Origin: Gammaproteobacteria bacterium
GTDB taxonomy: Bacteria > Pseudomonadota > Gammaproteobacteria > HTCC5015
DNA: 12,420 bases
Assembly (NCBI GenBank): GCA_020630145.1
Contig: JAHDBX010000019.1
Span: 1-12,420, forward strand
Direction: 5' to 3'
Below, piece by piece: positions 1 through 7,204 of the stretch; the first letter of the stretch is position 1; the number at the start of each line of letters is the position of its first letter. Both the position numbers and the translations under genes were made by a program. The notes beneath the pieces are model-generated. The model worked only from the letters and a program-made list of their open reading frames with translations, was not told where the DNA came from and ran no database searches.

Positions 1-2
1 AG

Positions 3-1157
3 AGTGGGTTATCACGATCAAAAAATTGTATTAATGTTGTAATGAAAAACTATTTAGATGTATGTATTGGTTCCTTAGTTTTCTTTTTGATTGGCTACGG
101 ATTAATGTTTGGTAAAAATCATACTGGTTTCTTTGGTAATAGTCATTTTGCGATATATAAAGTTGATGGTTGGGATTATGGTTTTTTACTTTTTCAAACG
201 ATGTTTGCTGCAACAGCAGTTACTATAACAAGTGGTGCTTTAGCTGAGAGAACCCGATTTGCAGGTTATTTATGCGCCGCCGTTATTATTACCGCATTTA
301 TATATCCTGTTTTTGGTAGTTGGGCCTGGGGTAGTTTTTATGAAGGAAAAGGCTGGTTGGCAAGTTTAGGTTTTATTGACTTTGCTGGTTCAACAGTTGT
401 GCATTCAGTAGGTGGTTGGTGTGCATTGGCTGGTGTTATTGTAATTGGCCCAAGGTTAGGTAAGTATGGGCACGATGCTAAACCAAGAGATATACCGGGT
501 CATAACTTAAATTTTGTTGCATTAGGTGGAATACTTTTATGGTTTGGCTGGTTTGGTTTTAATGGTGGTAGCACGGTTACAGCGGATGTCTCAATTGGTT
601 TAATTAATTTAAATACACAGTTAGCGGCAGCTAGTGGTGTCATAGGAGCATTGTTCGCGTCTAAATTGATGAGTAAGCCGATATTGGTAGGCAATATTGT
701 AAATGGAAGTTTAGGTGGGTTGGTTGGTATCACCGCAGGTTGTGCAACTATGGAGCCAATTTTTGCCATCATAACGGGGTTCACTTCGGGGGTATTGGTT
801 TTATTTGCGCTTTATATGTTGATGAATAAAGGTTTAGATGACGTTGTTGGAGCGGTGTCGGTGCATGGTATTGCTGGCGCATGGGGAACACTTTGTGCAG
901 GGTTGTTTTATAGTGAAGATATGTTTAGTGTGCAAATTATTTTAGTACAGCTTATGGGTATATTTGCCTGCTTTATTTGGGTGTTTAGTACATCGTTTAT
1001 TGTATTTAGTATAATTAATAAATGTAATATTTTAAGAGTATCGAGTATTGACGAACAACGAGGGTTAGATTTTTCTGAGCATGCTGAAGTAGCATACCCT
1101 GAGTTTAATACGGATAGATTTTATAGCAAAGAAAATCTTCAAGGAATAGAGCGTTAA
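3..1157 (+). CDS. amt: Ammonium transporter (Amt/MEP/Rh family), 5' end cut by window edge
   Basis: This gene encodes an inner-membrane channel-type transporter that takes up ammonium. The first ATG visible in frame is at 42, but the frame is open back to base 3 and reads SGLSRSKNCINVV before it. That matches the conserved stretch before MKN..DxCIG in Amt proteins, so the ATG at 42 is internal and the true start lies outside the window; perhaps 50-70 N-terminal residues are missing. Diagnostic residues, numbered from that internal Met: Asp113 in DFAGSTVVHSVGG, the twin pore histidines His121 and His275 (the latter in VSVHGIAGAWG), and a cytoplasmic tail with the usual RVS...GLD.SEH.E.AYPEF pattern that contacts PII protein in the family. 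About ten membrane segments are visible. The stop is 3 bp before the next gene, implying co-transcription. No glnK is visible. Family assignment is very secure; the substrate is inferred from the family. Confidence 0.95.
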   Translation, partial: SGLSRSKNCINVVMKNYLDVCIGSLVFFLIGYGLMFGKNHTGFFGNSHFAIYKVDGWDYGFLLFQTMFAATAVTITSGALAERTRFAGYLCAAVIITAFIYPVFGSWAWGSFYEGKGWLASLGFIDFAGSTVVHSVGGWCALAGVIVIGPRLGKYGHDAKPRDIPGHNLNFVALGGILLWFGWFGFNGGSTVTADVSIGLINLNTQLAAASGVIGALFASKLMSKPILVGNIVNGSLGGLVGITAGCATMEPIFAIITGFTSGVLVLFALYMLMNKGLDDVVGAVSVHGIAGAWGTLCAGLFYSEDMFSVQIILVQLMGIFACFIWVFSTSFIVFSIINKCNILRVSSIDEQRGLDFSEHAEVAYPEFNTDRFYSKENLQGIER

Positions 1158-1160
1158 CGT

Positions 1161-1811
1161 ATGAATAATTTATCTTATGTGCATAGACGACTGGTGATGT
1201 TAGTAGCGCTAAATGAATTTGTTGAAAAAGAAAAAGTAACATCAGCTTTGACGTTGTGGAGTGCTAAATACGCTGAAAGCACACTGATCGAAATTAATGA
1301 TTTTATATATGAGTTAAAGAATACGATAGGTATAGATATAGATTTCGAAAAGTTTATTCATATTGTTAATCAGGCGAGTTTTAAAACAACAGATGAGCTG
1401 CTAGAAATTTCAGATGATTTGTCAGATGATTTAACGCAGCAAAACCTTGTTAAGGATAAAAATGAAATTTCATTAGGTGTTTTTAATGATTTGATTAGTG
1501 AGTGGCAGGGTTTGTTGTCTGCTACTGTAAATGATTGCGTTAAAATTTATGTTATAAAGCATTTAGATAAGCAAGATTTTAATGTGCGAACATCAATGTT
1601 TTTCTTGTCTTTGTTTTCGAATAAAAAATTTCCTATGAAAGTGAAAAGAGTAGAAAGCTCCGACTTGAAAAAGATTGTTAGCCTGTTTTATGTTGGGTGT
1701 TGTAATTATGTAAACCCTATTGATGTAGATAGATTGCTGAATCAAGTTACGCAAAGCCTTATAGCTCGTTATGATGATGATCAAAAACAGCAACTAAAAA
1801 ATATTTTGTAA
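1161..1811 (+). CDS. Hypothetical protein, probably co-transcribed with amt
   Basis: I do not recognise this 216-residue protein. It starts with ATG 3 bp after the amt stop, so translation is probably coupled. It has no signal peptide or convincing membrane segment. It looks soluble, mostly alpha-helical and acidic in its middle (a stretch of D/E-rich residues near 80-95), followed by a more basic C-terminal third. A Cys-Cys pair lies in YVGCCNYVNP near residues 173-182. The DNA is strikingly AT-rich compared with later genes: the line from 1321 to 1380 is about 28% G+C by hand count. Tight linkage to amt suggests a role in nitrogen sensing or transporter control, but that is inference from position only. 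The ORF is long, has ordinary codon structure and abuts a real gene, so it is probably real. Confidence 0.75.
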   Translation: MNNLSYVHRRLVMLVALNEFVEKEKVTSALTLWSAKYAESTLIEINDFIYELKNTIGIDIDFEKFIHIVNQASFKTTDELLEISDDLSDDLTQQNLVKDKNEISLGVFNDLISEWQGLLSATVNDCVKIYVIKHLDKQDFNVRTSMFFLSLFSNKKFPMKVKRVESSDLKKIVSLFYVGCCNYVNPIDVDRLLNQVTQSLIARYDDDQKQQLKNIL

Positions 1812-2034
1812 GCGCTTAGAGTTTAGTCGTTTACAAGTTATGTAATCTTATGTCGGCTTGAATAAATTTGAGTAATGCCCGTTAATTAGGTTTTTCGGCA
1901 TCTTTATTGCGATTTGCTAATGTTAAATTTTCCACGTGATGATCTTGCCCTGCTTTTCTGGGTAAGCATATTCGGCTAGCTAGCTGGATGTTTAGTGGGG
2001 AGTAAGTCAGGTTAGGTTGATGTAATGCTTTGAC

Positions 2035-2631
2035 TTAATAATTGCGAGCTAGCTTTTCTTCAAGATCCAGTTTAACCGCAGGCCATTCTTCAGCAGTAAT
2101 CGAAAACACAACGGTATGCCTGTAGGTGCCATTGGATAGTAGTTTATGGTTGCGCAAGACGCCGTCTTGCTTGGCGCCTATACGAGCAATAGCTTTGCGT
2201 GATGCATTGTTGAGGTGGTGGGTTCTAAATTCAACAGCAATAACATGGAGTGTTTCAAAAGCATGGCGGAGTAGTAGGTATTTGCATTCGGTGTTAACGC
2301 GTGAGCGTTGGTGTGATTTTGCATACCATGTATAGCCGATTTCTAGGCGGCGGTCATCTTTGTTGGCATTGCAAATGCGGGTAGAGCCAATAATAGTTTG
2401 GCTGTCGTTGTGTCTTACAACAAAAGGTAAGGCATGATCATGTTTGTATTCGTGTAAGGCCTTTTTTATATACGACAGAATATTGTTTTCTGCGGGCACA
2501 CTTGTAAGCCATAAGTTCCATAGTTCTCCATCTTGTGCCGCTTTTAATAAGGCGGTTTGGTGGCTGTAAGATAAGGCTTCAAGTGTTACCGTTGTTCCTT
2601 GTAGGCTGCTTGCTTGTAGCCATTTTGTCAT
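2035..2631 (-). CDS. GNAT-family N-acetyltransferase (RimJ/RimL-like)
   Basis: A 198-residue cytoplasmic acetyltransferase of the Acetyltransf_3 (RimJ/RimL) type, which moves the acetyl group of acetyl-CoA to an amine on a protein N-terminus or small molecule. The fold signature is seen in order: an N-terminal strand (TVTLEAL), a central strand LEIGYTWY near residues 95-102, then the helix QRSRVNTECKYLLLRHAFE, which corresponds to the acetyl-CoA pyrophosphate-binding region, then VEFRTHHLNNASRKAIARIGAKQDGVLRNH, the typical 'N..S..ai.riGa..eG.lR.h' block. The classical Q/R-x-x-G-x-G/A loop is degenerate here, as is usual in this subgroup. The substrate cannot be told from sequence. The gene converges with the amt-linked gene on its left, with a 223-bp gap in which I see no gene, and diverges from the MFS gene across 98 bp. 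Confidence 0.88.
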   Translation of the reverse strand: MTKWLQASSLQGTTVTLEALSYSHQTALLKAAQDGELWNLWLTSVPAENNILSYIKKALHEYKHDHALPFVVRHNDSQTIIGSTRICNANKDDRRLEIGYTWYAKSHQRSRVNTECKYLLLRHAFETLHVIAVEFRTHHLNNASRKAIARIGAKQDGVLRNHKLLSNGTYRHTVVFSITAEEWPAVKLDLEEKLARNY

Positions 2632-2729
2632 GTTTGTAGACCTTGTTTGAGTAAGTGAAAGTCATGCAGCGCGTGGTTCGAATAAAAGGCGAGATATTTT
2701 ACCTATGCTTGCAGTAATGATGTTATTTT

Positions 2730-4022
2730 ATGTGTATGAATATAGAAAAAAATAGCCCGGCTGTACAGTTTTTATTGATTAGTGCCTGTTTATTGTTGCT
2801 ACTGTCTTTTGGTATGCGAGCTTCCTATGGTTTGTTTGTAAAACCTATTTCTGAAATTTATGGCTGGGGTAGGGATGTTATTGCCACTGCCTTGGCGATT
2901 CAAAATTTAACCTGGGGTATTGTAGCGGTGTTTGCCGGTGGCCTGGCCGATAAGTTTGGCAATGTAAAAGTGATTGTGGGTGCAGCGCTTTTGTATGCGG
3001 GTGGCTTATTTTTTACGGCGGTAGCGGATACGGCGTGGCTATTAAATGGTACGGCAGGTTTTATGGTGGGTGCCGGTATTGCGGGTACGTCCTTTGGTAT
3101 TGTTATGCCGGCAATGGCGCGGGCTGTTGCGCCTGAAAGACGGCAGTGGGCTTTAGGTTTGGCGACGGCCGCTGGGTCGATGGGACAGTTTGCCATTGTG
3201 CCTTTTTCGCAAACATTGATTGATAGTTTGGGTTGGATATCGTCTTTGCATGTGCTGTCATTGATGGCCTTGTTAATGATGGCTTTGGCGATTCCTTTAG
3301 CGCCTTATTCAGGCGCGAGTGAAGTAGTTGATAAGCAGCAAGACCAAAGTATTATGCAGGCTTTACTCGAGGCCTTTGCATGTAAGTCGTATGTATTGCT
3401 GGTTATTGGTTTTTTTGTTTGCGGATTTCATATTGCTTTTATTACGGTGCACTTCCCAGCGTATTTATCGGACTTAGGTTATAGCGCCAAGGTGGGTGCA
3501 TGGTGTATTGCAATTATTGGTATTTGCAATGTTGTTGGTGCTTATTGCTCGGGCTTGTGGTCGCGCAGACCTGTTAAACGTAATATGTTGTGCAGTATTT
3601 ATTTATTGCGTTCGCTGGCTATTTTATTATTTTTAATGATTCCTAATTCCTTAACAACAGTTATTGTGTTTAGCATGGCAATGGGTTTCTTATGGTTGGC
3701 TACTGTGCCTTTAACATCGGGCTTGGTAGCGGTTATGTTTGGCACACGTTATATGGCTTTGTTATATGGTGTTGTGTTTTTATCGCATCAGGTAGGGAGT
3801 TTTACGGGTGTCTACTTGGGTGGGTTTTTCTATGAACGGCCGGAACAGTTTCAGGTGATTACGAATATGTGTAGTCAGTATTTAGGCATTCAGTCTATGG
3901 GTGATGCGAGCCGTTATGATCCGGTATGGTTATTAAGCATTGTGCTGGGTGTGGTGGCTGCCTTAATTCATTGGCCAATTAAAGAAAAAGCAGCGGGTAT
4001 ATTTGCAGCGAAAGCGTCTTAA
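2730..4022 (+). CDS. Major facilitator superfamily transporter (12 TM)
   Basis: A 430-residue inner-membrane secondary transporter with about 12 hydrophobic helices in two six-helix halves. The MFS motif A between TM2 and TM3 is present as GGLADKFGNVK (residues 70-80). The opening, with GLFVKPISEIYGWGRD around residues 34-49, resembles the oxalate/formate antiporter and monocarboxylate-porter-like branch of the MFS, so an organic anion is a plausible substrate; that is an inference and the substrate is not determined. Two in-frame start codons are close together (2730 and 2736), and neither has a convincing Shine-Dalgarno sequence. The gene stands alone on the plus strand, diverging from the acetyltransferase and converging with the peroxiredoxin gene, with a hairpin immediately downstream. 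Confidence 0.93.
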   Translation: MCMNIEKNSPAVQFLLISACLLLLLSFGMRASYGLFVKPISEIYGWGRDVIATALAIQNLTWGIVAVFAGGLADKFGNVKVIVGAALLYAGGLFFTAVADTAWLLNGTAGFMVGAGIAGTSFGIVMPAMARAVAPERRQWALGLATAAGSMGQFAIVPFSQTLIDSLGWISSLHVLSLMALLMMALAIPLAPYSGASEVVDKQQDQSIMQALLEAFACKSYVLLVIGFFVCGFHIAFITVHFPAYLSDLGYSAKVGAWCIAIIGICNVVGAYCSGLWSRRPVKRNMLCSIYLLRSLAILLFLMIPNSLTTVIVFSMAMGFLWLATVPLTSGLVAVMFGTRYMALLYGVVFLSHQVGSFTGVYLGGFFYERPEQFQVITNMCSQYLGIQSMGDASRYDPVWLLSIVLGVVAALIHWPIKEKAAGIFAAKAS

Positions 4023-4030
4023 CGTTGCAT

Positions 4031-4072
4031 CGCTAACAGCGTCCTTGCTGTTAGTGTATGCCTTAATTTTTT
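4031..4072 (+). terminator. Probable terminator of the MFS gene
   Basis: Arms CTAACAGC (4033-4040) and GCTGTTAG (4047-4054) are perfectly complementary around a 6-base loop. They are extended by a G-T wobble and a C-G pair, and followed about 11 bases later by a T-rich run (4066-4072). It sits directly after the MFS stop codon. The delay before the T-run makes it less than ideal, so it may be weak or may act on both converging genes. Confidence 0.5.
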
Positions 4073-4081
4073 ATTTGTTCT

Positions 4082-4741
4082 TTACGTGGGTTGTTTAGTT
4101 TTGCGTAAGTAAGGTTTAATGGTTTCCCAGCCCTGTGGAAATAGCTTTTCTGCATCTTCGTTATTTACAGCGGGCACGATGATCACGTCTTCGCCTTGCT
4201 GCCAGTTTACGGGGGTAGCCACTTTGTGTTGGGCTGTCATTTGCATAGAGTCAATTACACGTAGTATTTCATCGAAGTTACGGCCAGTTGTCATTGGGTA
4301 GGTGATCATGAGTTTGATGTTTTTATCAGGGCCAACAACAAATACTGAGCGTACCGTTGCATTGGTCATAGCTGTACGGTTTTCTGCAGAGCCTGTTTCG
4401 TCAGCAGCAAACATACTGTAAAGCTTGGCAACATGTAAATCGGTGTCGGCTATTAAAGGGTAATTTACGTTGGCGCCGCCAACGTCTTCGACGTCTTTTA
4501 GCCATTTGTTATGGTCTTCTATTGGATCAATGCTTAGGCCGATAATTTTGGTGTTACGTTTTTCAAATTCACTTTGTATGCTAGCCATGTAACCTAGCTC
4601 TGTTGTGCATACGGGCGTGAAATTTTTCGGGTGTGAGAATAGTACTGCCCAGCCGTCGCCGATCCAGTCGTGAAAGTTGATTGTGCCTTCAGTTGTTTCG
4701 GCCGTGAAATTGGGTGCTTGGTCGTTTATGCGAAGTGACAT
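4082..4741 (-). CDS. 1-Cys peroxiredoxin (Prx6 subfamily)
   Basis: A 219-residue cytoplasmic thiol peroxidase that reduces hydrogen peroxide and organic hydroperoxides. The active-site motif P-x-x-x-T-x-x-C is seen as PKNFTPVC, with peroxidatic Cys45 followed by TTELG. There is no other cysteine in the protein, so it is a 1-Cys enzyme that needs an external reductant. The C-terminal extension after about residue 160 (HKVATPVNW.. to ..LFPQGWETIKPYLR) is the Prx6-type dimer domain, and the length is standard. It resembles Pseudomonas LsfA. A Shine-Dalgarno-like AAGGA lies about 9-10 bases before the ATG. It is monocistronic here, with a long leader region on its right and the MFS terminator on its left. 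I could not identify a reliable promoter or an OxyR site. Confidence 0.95.
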   Translation of the reverse strand: MSLRINDQAPNFTAETTEGTINFHDWIGDGWAVLFSHPKNFTPVCTTELGYMASIQSEFEKRNTKIIGLSIDPIEDHNKWLKDVEDVGGANVNYPLIADTDLHVAKLYSMFAADETGSAENRTAMTNATVRSVFVVGPDKNIKLMITYPMTTGRNFDEILRVIDSMQMTAQHKVATPVNWQQGEDVIIVPAVNNEDAEKLFPQGWETIKPYLRKTKQPT

Positions 4742-4892
4742 GTCTGTAATCCTTTATATGTATTTAAAAAGTAAGGGCTAACTTTGACATATTGTTTGAC
4801 GCTGTTTCAAGGTATTCGTCGCCAATATTGTATGTATAAATAGTTTACAGTGAGTAACGGTATTGCAGGTGTTTGGTATAAAAGCGATTGGC

Positions 4893-4928
4893 AGATAAAA
4901 AAAGACCTCGCTTGCAAGCAAGCGAGGT
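4893..4928 (-). terminator. Strong leftward intrinsic terminator
   Basis: A perfect 10-bp stem, ACCTCGCTTG (4905-4914) and CAAGCGAGGT (4919-4928), encloses a 4-base loop. On the minus strand it is followed by a run of seven T residues (the A-run at 4897-4903 on the plus strand). The plus-strand side lacks a T-run, so it ends leftward transcription. It lies 276 bp beyond the hemE stop and over 150 bp before the peroxiredoxin start. It is therefore too far to be an obvious hemE terminator and fits better as the 3' end of a separate short transcript. Confidence 0.85.
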
Positions 4929-5030
4929 AAATCGACCGTGGAGAGTGTATGCACTAAAACCAATTGCGTTACTGGCCCTTTAAGGAATAAGGGAGAATCC
5001 AAGTATGCTCAAGGAGGCATGCCGCTCTCA
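4895..5030 (-). ncRNA. Candidate structured small RNA (unrecognised)
   Basis: The stretch between hemE and the peroxiredoxin gene has no plausible protein gene but ends in a textbook leftward terminator and has RNA-like structure on the minus strand. The 5' part GAGAG...ATGC (5029-5017) can pair with either of two downstream partners: GCAT...TCTC at about 5008-4993, or GCAT...CTCTC at about 4952-4941. A CCCTT/AAGGG hairpin lies at about 4993-4976. The first alternative would place a CTCCTT sequence in its loop, complementary to a Shine-Dalgarno sequence. I compared it by memory with 6S, 4.5S, tmRNA and RsmY/Z-type RNAs and it does not match their hallmark segments. The 5' end is uncertain: a weak -10 (TAATAC, 5036-5031) suggests a start near 5024. 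It could instead be a long structured hemE 3' UTR. Confidence 0.4.
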
Positions 5031-5048
5031 GTATTAATAATGCAAAGG

Positions 5049-5111
5049 CCGTGCCATAAATTAAACCTTATACTTTTCAATAACTTAAGTGGTGTGTCGT
5101 ATATGGCACGG
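5049..5111. repeat. Spaced 10-bp perfect inverted repeat
   Basis: CCGTGCCATA (5049-5058) and TATGGCACGG (5102-5111) are perfect reverse complements separated by 43 bp of AT-rich sequence. It lies immediately upstream of the candidate small RNA. It could be a pair of half-sites for a looping regulator, or a stem if transcription starts further right; a TTGACA-like hexamer (minus strand, 5123-5118) lies just outside it without a good -10 partner. Confidence 0.6.
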
Positions 5112-5204
5112 TAAATGTGTCAAGAAAATTGACAATTTACATCGTTAAGTTGATTAAATTATGACAAGTAATCCGACAGTTCTCAGCTAAAACGGGCTAA
5201 AAGT

Positions 5205-6272
5205 TTACTTGTGTAGCGCAGGGCTTAATTCGTGCACAGAATCGATTAAAACACCTAAATTATCGGGGTTTACACCTGGATGAATGCCATGGCCTAAGTT
5301 AAAAACATGGCCACTTTTTGCTGGGCCATAAGATGACAATGTCTTTTGTACTTCTTCACGTATACGTTCTGGCTTGGCGTACAAGATGCATGGATCAATA
5401 TTGCCTTGCAAGGCAATTTTATCGGCAACTTTTGCCCTTGCTTCTGCTAATGTAATGGTCCAGTCGCAGCCTGCTGCATCACAGCCAGTGTCTGCAATAG
5501 CATCTAGCCACTGCCCGCCATTCTTGGTGAACAGTATAACGGGTACTTTACGGCCTTCGTGCTCTCTAATTAAGCCATCAACAATTTGTTGCATATATTG
5601 AAGCGAAAATGATTGATACATTTCTGTTGATAACACGCCGCCCCATGTGTCAAAAATCATAGCTGCTTGTGCGCCTGCTTTAATTTGTGCGTTTAAATAT
5701 TCGGTAACGGCTTTGGCATTGGTATCGAGTAGGTGATGTAACATGGCAGGGTTTTCAAATGCCATGCCTTTGATGGTTTTGAAGTCTTTGCTGCTGCCGC
5801 CTTCGACCATATAGGTAGCGAGTGTCCACGGGCTGCCAGAAAAACCTATAAGCGGTACCGAACCATCAAGTTCTTTGCGAATGGTGCGTACAGCATCTGT
5901 GACATAGCGTAGTGAGTCTTCTGGGTCAGGTACAGCGAGTTTTTTAATGCTGCTTTCTGTGCGTAGAGGTGTTTTAAATTTAGGGCCTTCGCCTTCTTCA
6001 AAATACAGTCCCAAGCCCATGGCGTCAGGAATAGTGAGAATGTCTGAAAATAGTATGGCAGCATCTAGTTTGAATCGACGTAAGGGTTGCATAGTAACTT
6101 CGCAAGCAAGCTCAGGGTTGGTGCATAGGTTCATAAAGCTGCCAGCCTTTGCGCGGATTTCGCGATACTCGGGTAAATAGCGTCCGGCTTGGCGCATTAT
6201 CCAAACAGGTGTGCGTTCGACGGGCTGGCGTAGAAAGGCGCGCAGAAGAGTATCGTTTTTTAATTCAGTCAT
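5205..6272 (-). CDS. hemE: Uroporphyrinogen decarboxylase HemE
   Basis: This cytoplasmic enzyme removes four carboxyl groups from the acetate side chains of uroporphyrinogen III to give coproporphyrinogen III in haem synthesis. The 355-residue length matches the family. Visible signatures are [11 protein letters not shown] (residues 22-32, with the substrate-binding arginines), catalytic Asp77 in [22 protein letters not shown] with the conserved Tyr, and [16 protein letters not shown] near the C-terminus with the conserved His. It begins MTEL at an ATG without a strong Shine-Dalgarno sequence. It is not in an operon here: the yqeY terminator lies on its right and a probable extended -10 promoter lies between. 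No haem neighbours are visible. Confidence 0.98.
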   Translation of the reverse strand: MTELKNDTLLRAFLRQPVERTPVWIMRQAGRYLPEYREIRAKAGSFMNLCTNPELACEVTMQPLRRFKLDAAILFSDILTIPDAMGLGLYFEEGEGPKFKTPLRTESSIKKLAVPDPEDSLRYVTDAVRTIRKELDGSVPLIGFSGSPWTLATYMVEGGSSKDFKTIKGMAFENPAMLHHLLDTNAKAVTEYLNAQIKAGAQAAMIFDTWGGVLSTEMYQSFSLQYMQQIVDGLIREHEGRKVPVILFTKNGGQWLDAIADTGCDAAGCDWTITLAEARAKVADKIALQGNIDPCILYAKPERIREEVQKTLSSYGPAKSGHVFNLGHGIHPGVNPDNLGVLIDSVHELSPALHK

Positions 6273-6311
6273 AGCGGTATGTTTTGTGTCAATTCAGCAG
6301 GATAGGCGGTG

Positions 6312-6320
6312 AGTATATCA
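6312..6320 (-). promoter_or_regulatory. Probable extended -10 promoter for hemE
   Basis: On the minus strand TGATATACT fits the extended -10 pattern TG-n-TATAnT. The -35 region upstream is only a T-run belonging to the yqeY terminator. The predicted start, near 6305, gives a leader of about 33 bases to the hemE ATG. Confidence 0.45.
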
Positions 6321-6334
6321 GCAGTGAGGCAAAT

Positions 6335-6373
6335 AAAAAACGCCGCCCTGTTTATCAGAGGCGGCGTTTTTTA
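6335..6373 (-). terminator. Intrinsic terminator after rpsU-yqeY
   Basis: A GC-rich stem CGCCGCC (6341-6347) and GGCGGCG (6361-6367), with an inner CTG/CAG extension, is flanked by A6 on the left and T6 on the right, so it can act in both directions. It lies 25 bp beyond the yqeY stop, so its main job is to end the rpsU-yqeY transcript. This is notable because dnaG would normally follow. Confidence 0.9.
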
Positions 6374-6397
6374 TTGTTGATGCAGCAGACGGGTTTT

Positions 6398-6841
6398 TTA
6401 TGCAAGTAGGGCTTTTATTTGGCCACTTACTTTGCTCATGTCTGCACGACCTTGTAGTTGAGGCTTTAATTGCCCCATTACTTTACCCATGTCTTTCATG
6501 GATTCAGCGCCACTGCTTGAAATGGCTACTTTTATTAAGTCGTTAACTTCATCTTCGCTTAAAGGCTCAGGCAAGTAGGTTAGAATAATATCTAATTCAG
6601 CTTGCTCAGCAGCGACGAGGTCGTCACGTTCGGCATTCTGAAATTGCGTAATGGATTCACGGCGTTGTTTTGCCATTTTGTCCAATACTGCTAATACTTC
6701 AGCTTCATCTAAGTCTTTTTGTCCGTCTACTTCTAGTTGCTTTATAGCAGCCATAATAAGACGAATTGTTGCTAGACGTTCCTTTTCACCCGCCTTCATG
6801 GCGGTTTTCATATCGTTTGTTACTGTAGCTTTCAGAGACAT
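6398..6841 (-). CDS. yqeY: GatB/YqeY domain protein
   Basis: A 147-residue cytoplasmic protein of the YqeY family, which shares the helical tail domain of the GatB subunit of Asp/Glu-tRNA amidotransferase. Its exact role is unknown, though it is widely found beside rpsU. Family signatures are the N-terminal DMKTAMKAGEKERLATIRLIMAAIK region (about residues 10-34), KMAKQRRESITQF, YLPEPLSEDEV and the C-terminal MGKVMGQLKPQLQGRADMSKVSGQIK block. Length is normal. A good Shine-Dalgarno AGAGGGC precedes the ATG. The gap to rpsU is 31 bp with no terminator, so the two are one transcript. Confidence 0.95.
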   Translation of the reverse strand: MSLKATVTNDMKTAMKAGEKERLATIRLIMAAIKQLEVDGQKDLDEAEVLAVLDKMAKQRRESITQFQNAERDDLVAAEQAELDIILTYLPEPLSEDEVNDLIKVAISSSGAESMKDMGKVMGQLKPQLQGRADMSKVSGQIKALLA

Positions 6842-6872
6842 AATTTGCCCTCTGTAAAATTGAAAGAAAGTT

Positions 6873-7088
6873 TTAGTACATTCTTACGCGACGAGTGATG
6901 TCCTTAGACAAACGCTTTTGGTGGCGTTTGCTAGCTGCAGCATTTTTGCGTTTACGAACTGATGTTGGTTTTTCGTAGAACTCACGACGACGTGACTCAG
7001 TTACAACTCCAGCTTTTTCGCAACCACGTTTGAAGCGACGAAGCGCTGATTCAAATGGTTCGTTTTCTTTTACGCGCACACTTGGCAT
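6873..7088 (-). CDS. rpsU: 30S ribosomal protein S21
   Basis: A 71-residue basic small-subunit ribosomal protein, located near the platform and the 16S rRNA 3' end, where it aids initiation. The sequence starts [21 protein letters not shown] and has the family's [20 protein letters not shown] core and an Arg/Lys-rich tail ending RRVRMY. Length and start are canonical. It heads a two-gene transcript with yqeY and is divergent from tsaD, the arrangement known from pseudomonads and relatives. Confidence 0.98.
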   Translation of the reverse strand: MPSVRVKENEPFESALRRFKRGCEKAGVVTESRRREFYEKPTSVRKRKNAAASKRHQKRLSKDITRRVRMY

Positions 7089-7120
7089 ATAAAATAGATC
7101 TCTTACAGTTAATTACATTT

Positions 7121-7138
7121 GTCAGTATCGTTACTGAC
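7121..7138 (-). promoter_or_regulatory. Hairpin in the rpsU 5' leader
   Basis: A perfect 7-bp stem GTCAGTA (7121-7127) and TACTGAC (7132-7138) with a 4-base loop sits in the roughly 110-base leader predicted from the rpsU promoter, 33 bases before the start codon. No T-run follows on either strand, so it is not a terminator. A role in S21 translation control or message stability is possible but unproven. Confidence 0.5.
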
Positions 7139-7204
7139 GGTTAGGCAAATTGCCCGGCCCAGTTTTAGCTTAGTTTTTAGGCTTTCCTTAAAACGGGGCG
7201 CGAG

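Noticed and set aside
1812..2034. Possible terminator between the amt-linked gene and the acetyltransferase (TTGCCC/GGGTAA near 1944-1965; CTAGCTAG repeats near 1976-1985)
   Set aside because: The stems are short or need wobble pairs, and no T-run follows on either strand.
2671..2690. GGTTCGAA, similar to a tRNA T-loop
   Set aside because: No acceptor stem, anticodon arm or CCA-proximal pairing can be built around it. It lies in the divergent promoter gap between the acetyltransferase and MFS genes.
4778..5002. 74-codon minus-strand open frame between hemE and the peroxiredoxin gene
   Set aside because: It has no ribosome binding site, no recognisable protein features, and overlaps the terminator stem at 4905-4928. 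The region looks like RNA structure, not coding DNA.
4895..5111. Identification of the candidate RNA as 6S RNA or the signal recognition particle RNA
   Set aside because: The hallmark SRP loop GGAAGCAGCCA is absent, the 6S single long hairpin with open centre cannot be drawn, and the usual 6S neighbour (the 5-formyltetrahydrofolate cyclo-ligase gene) is not present.
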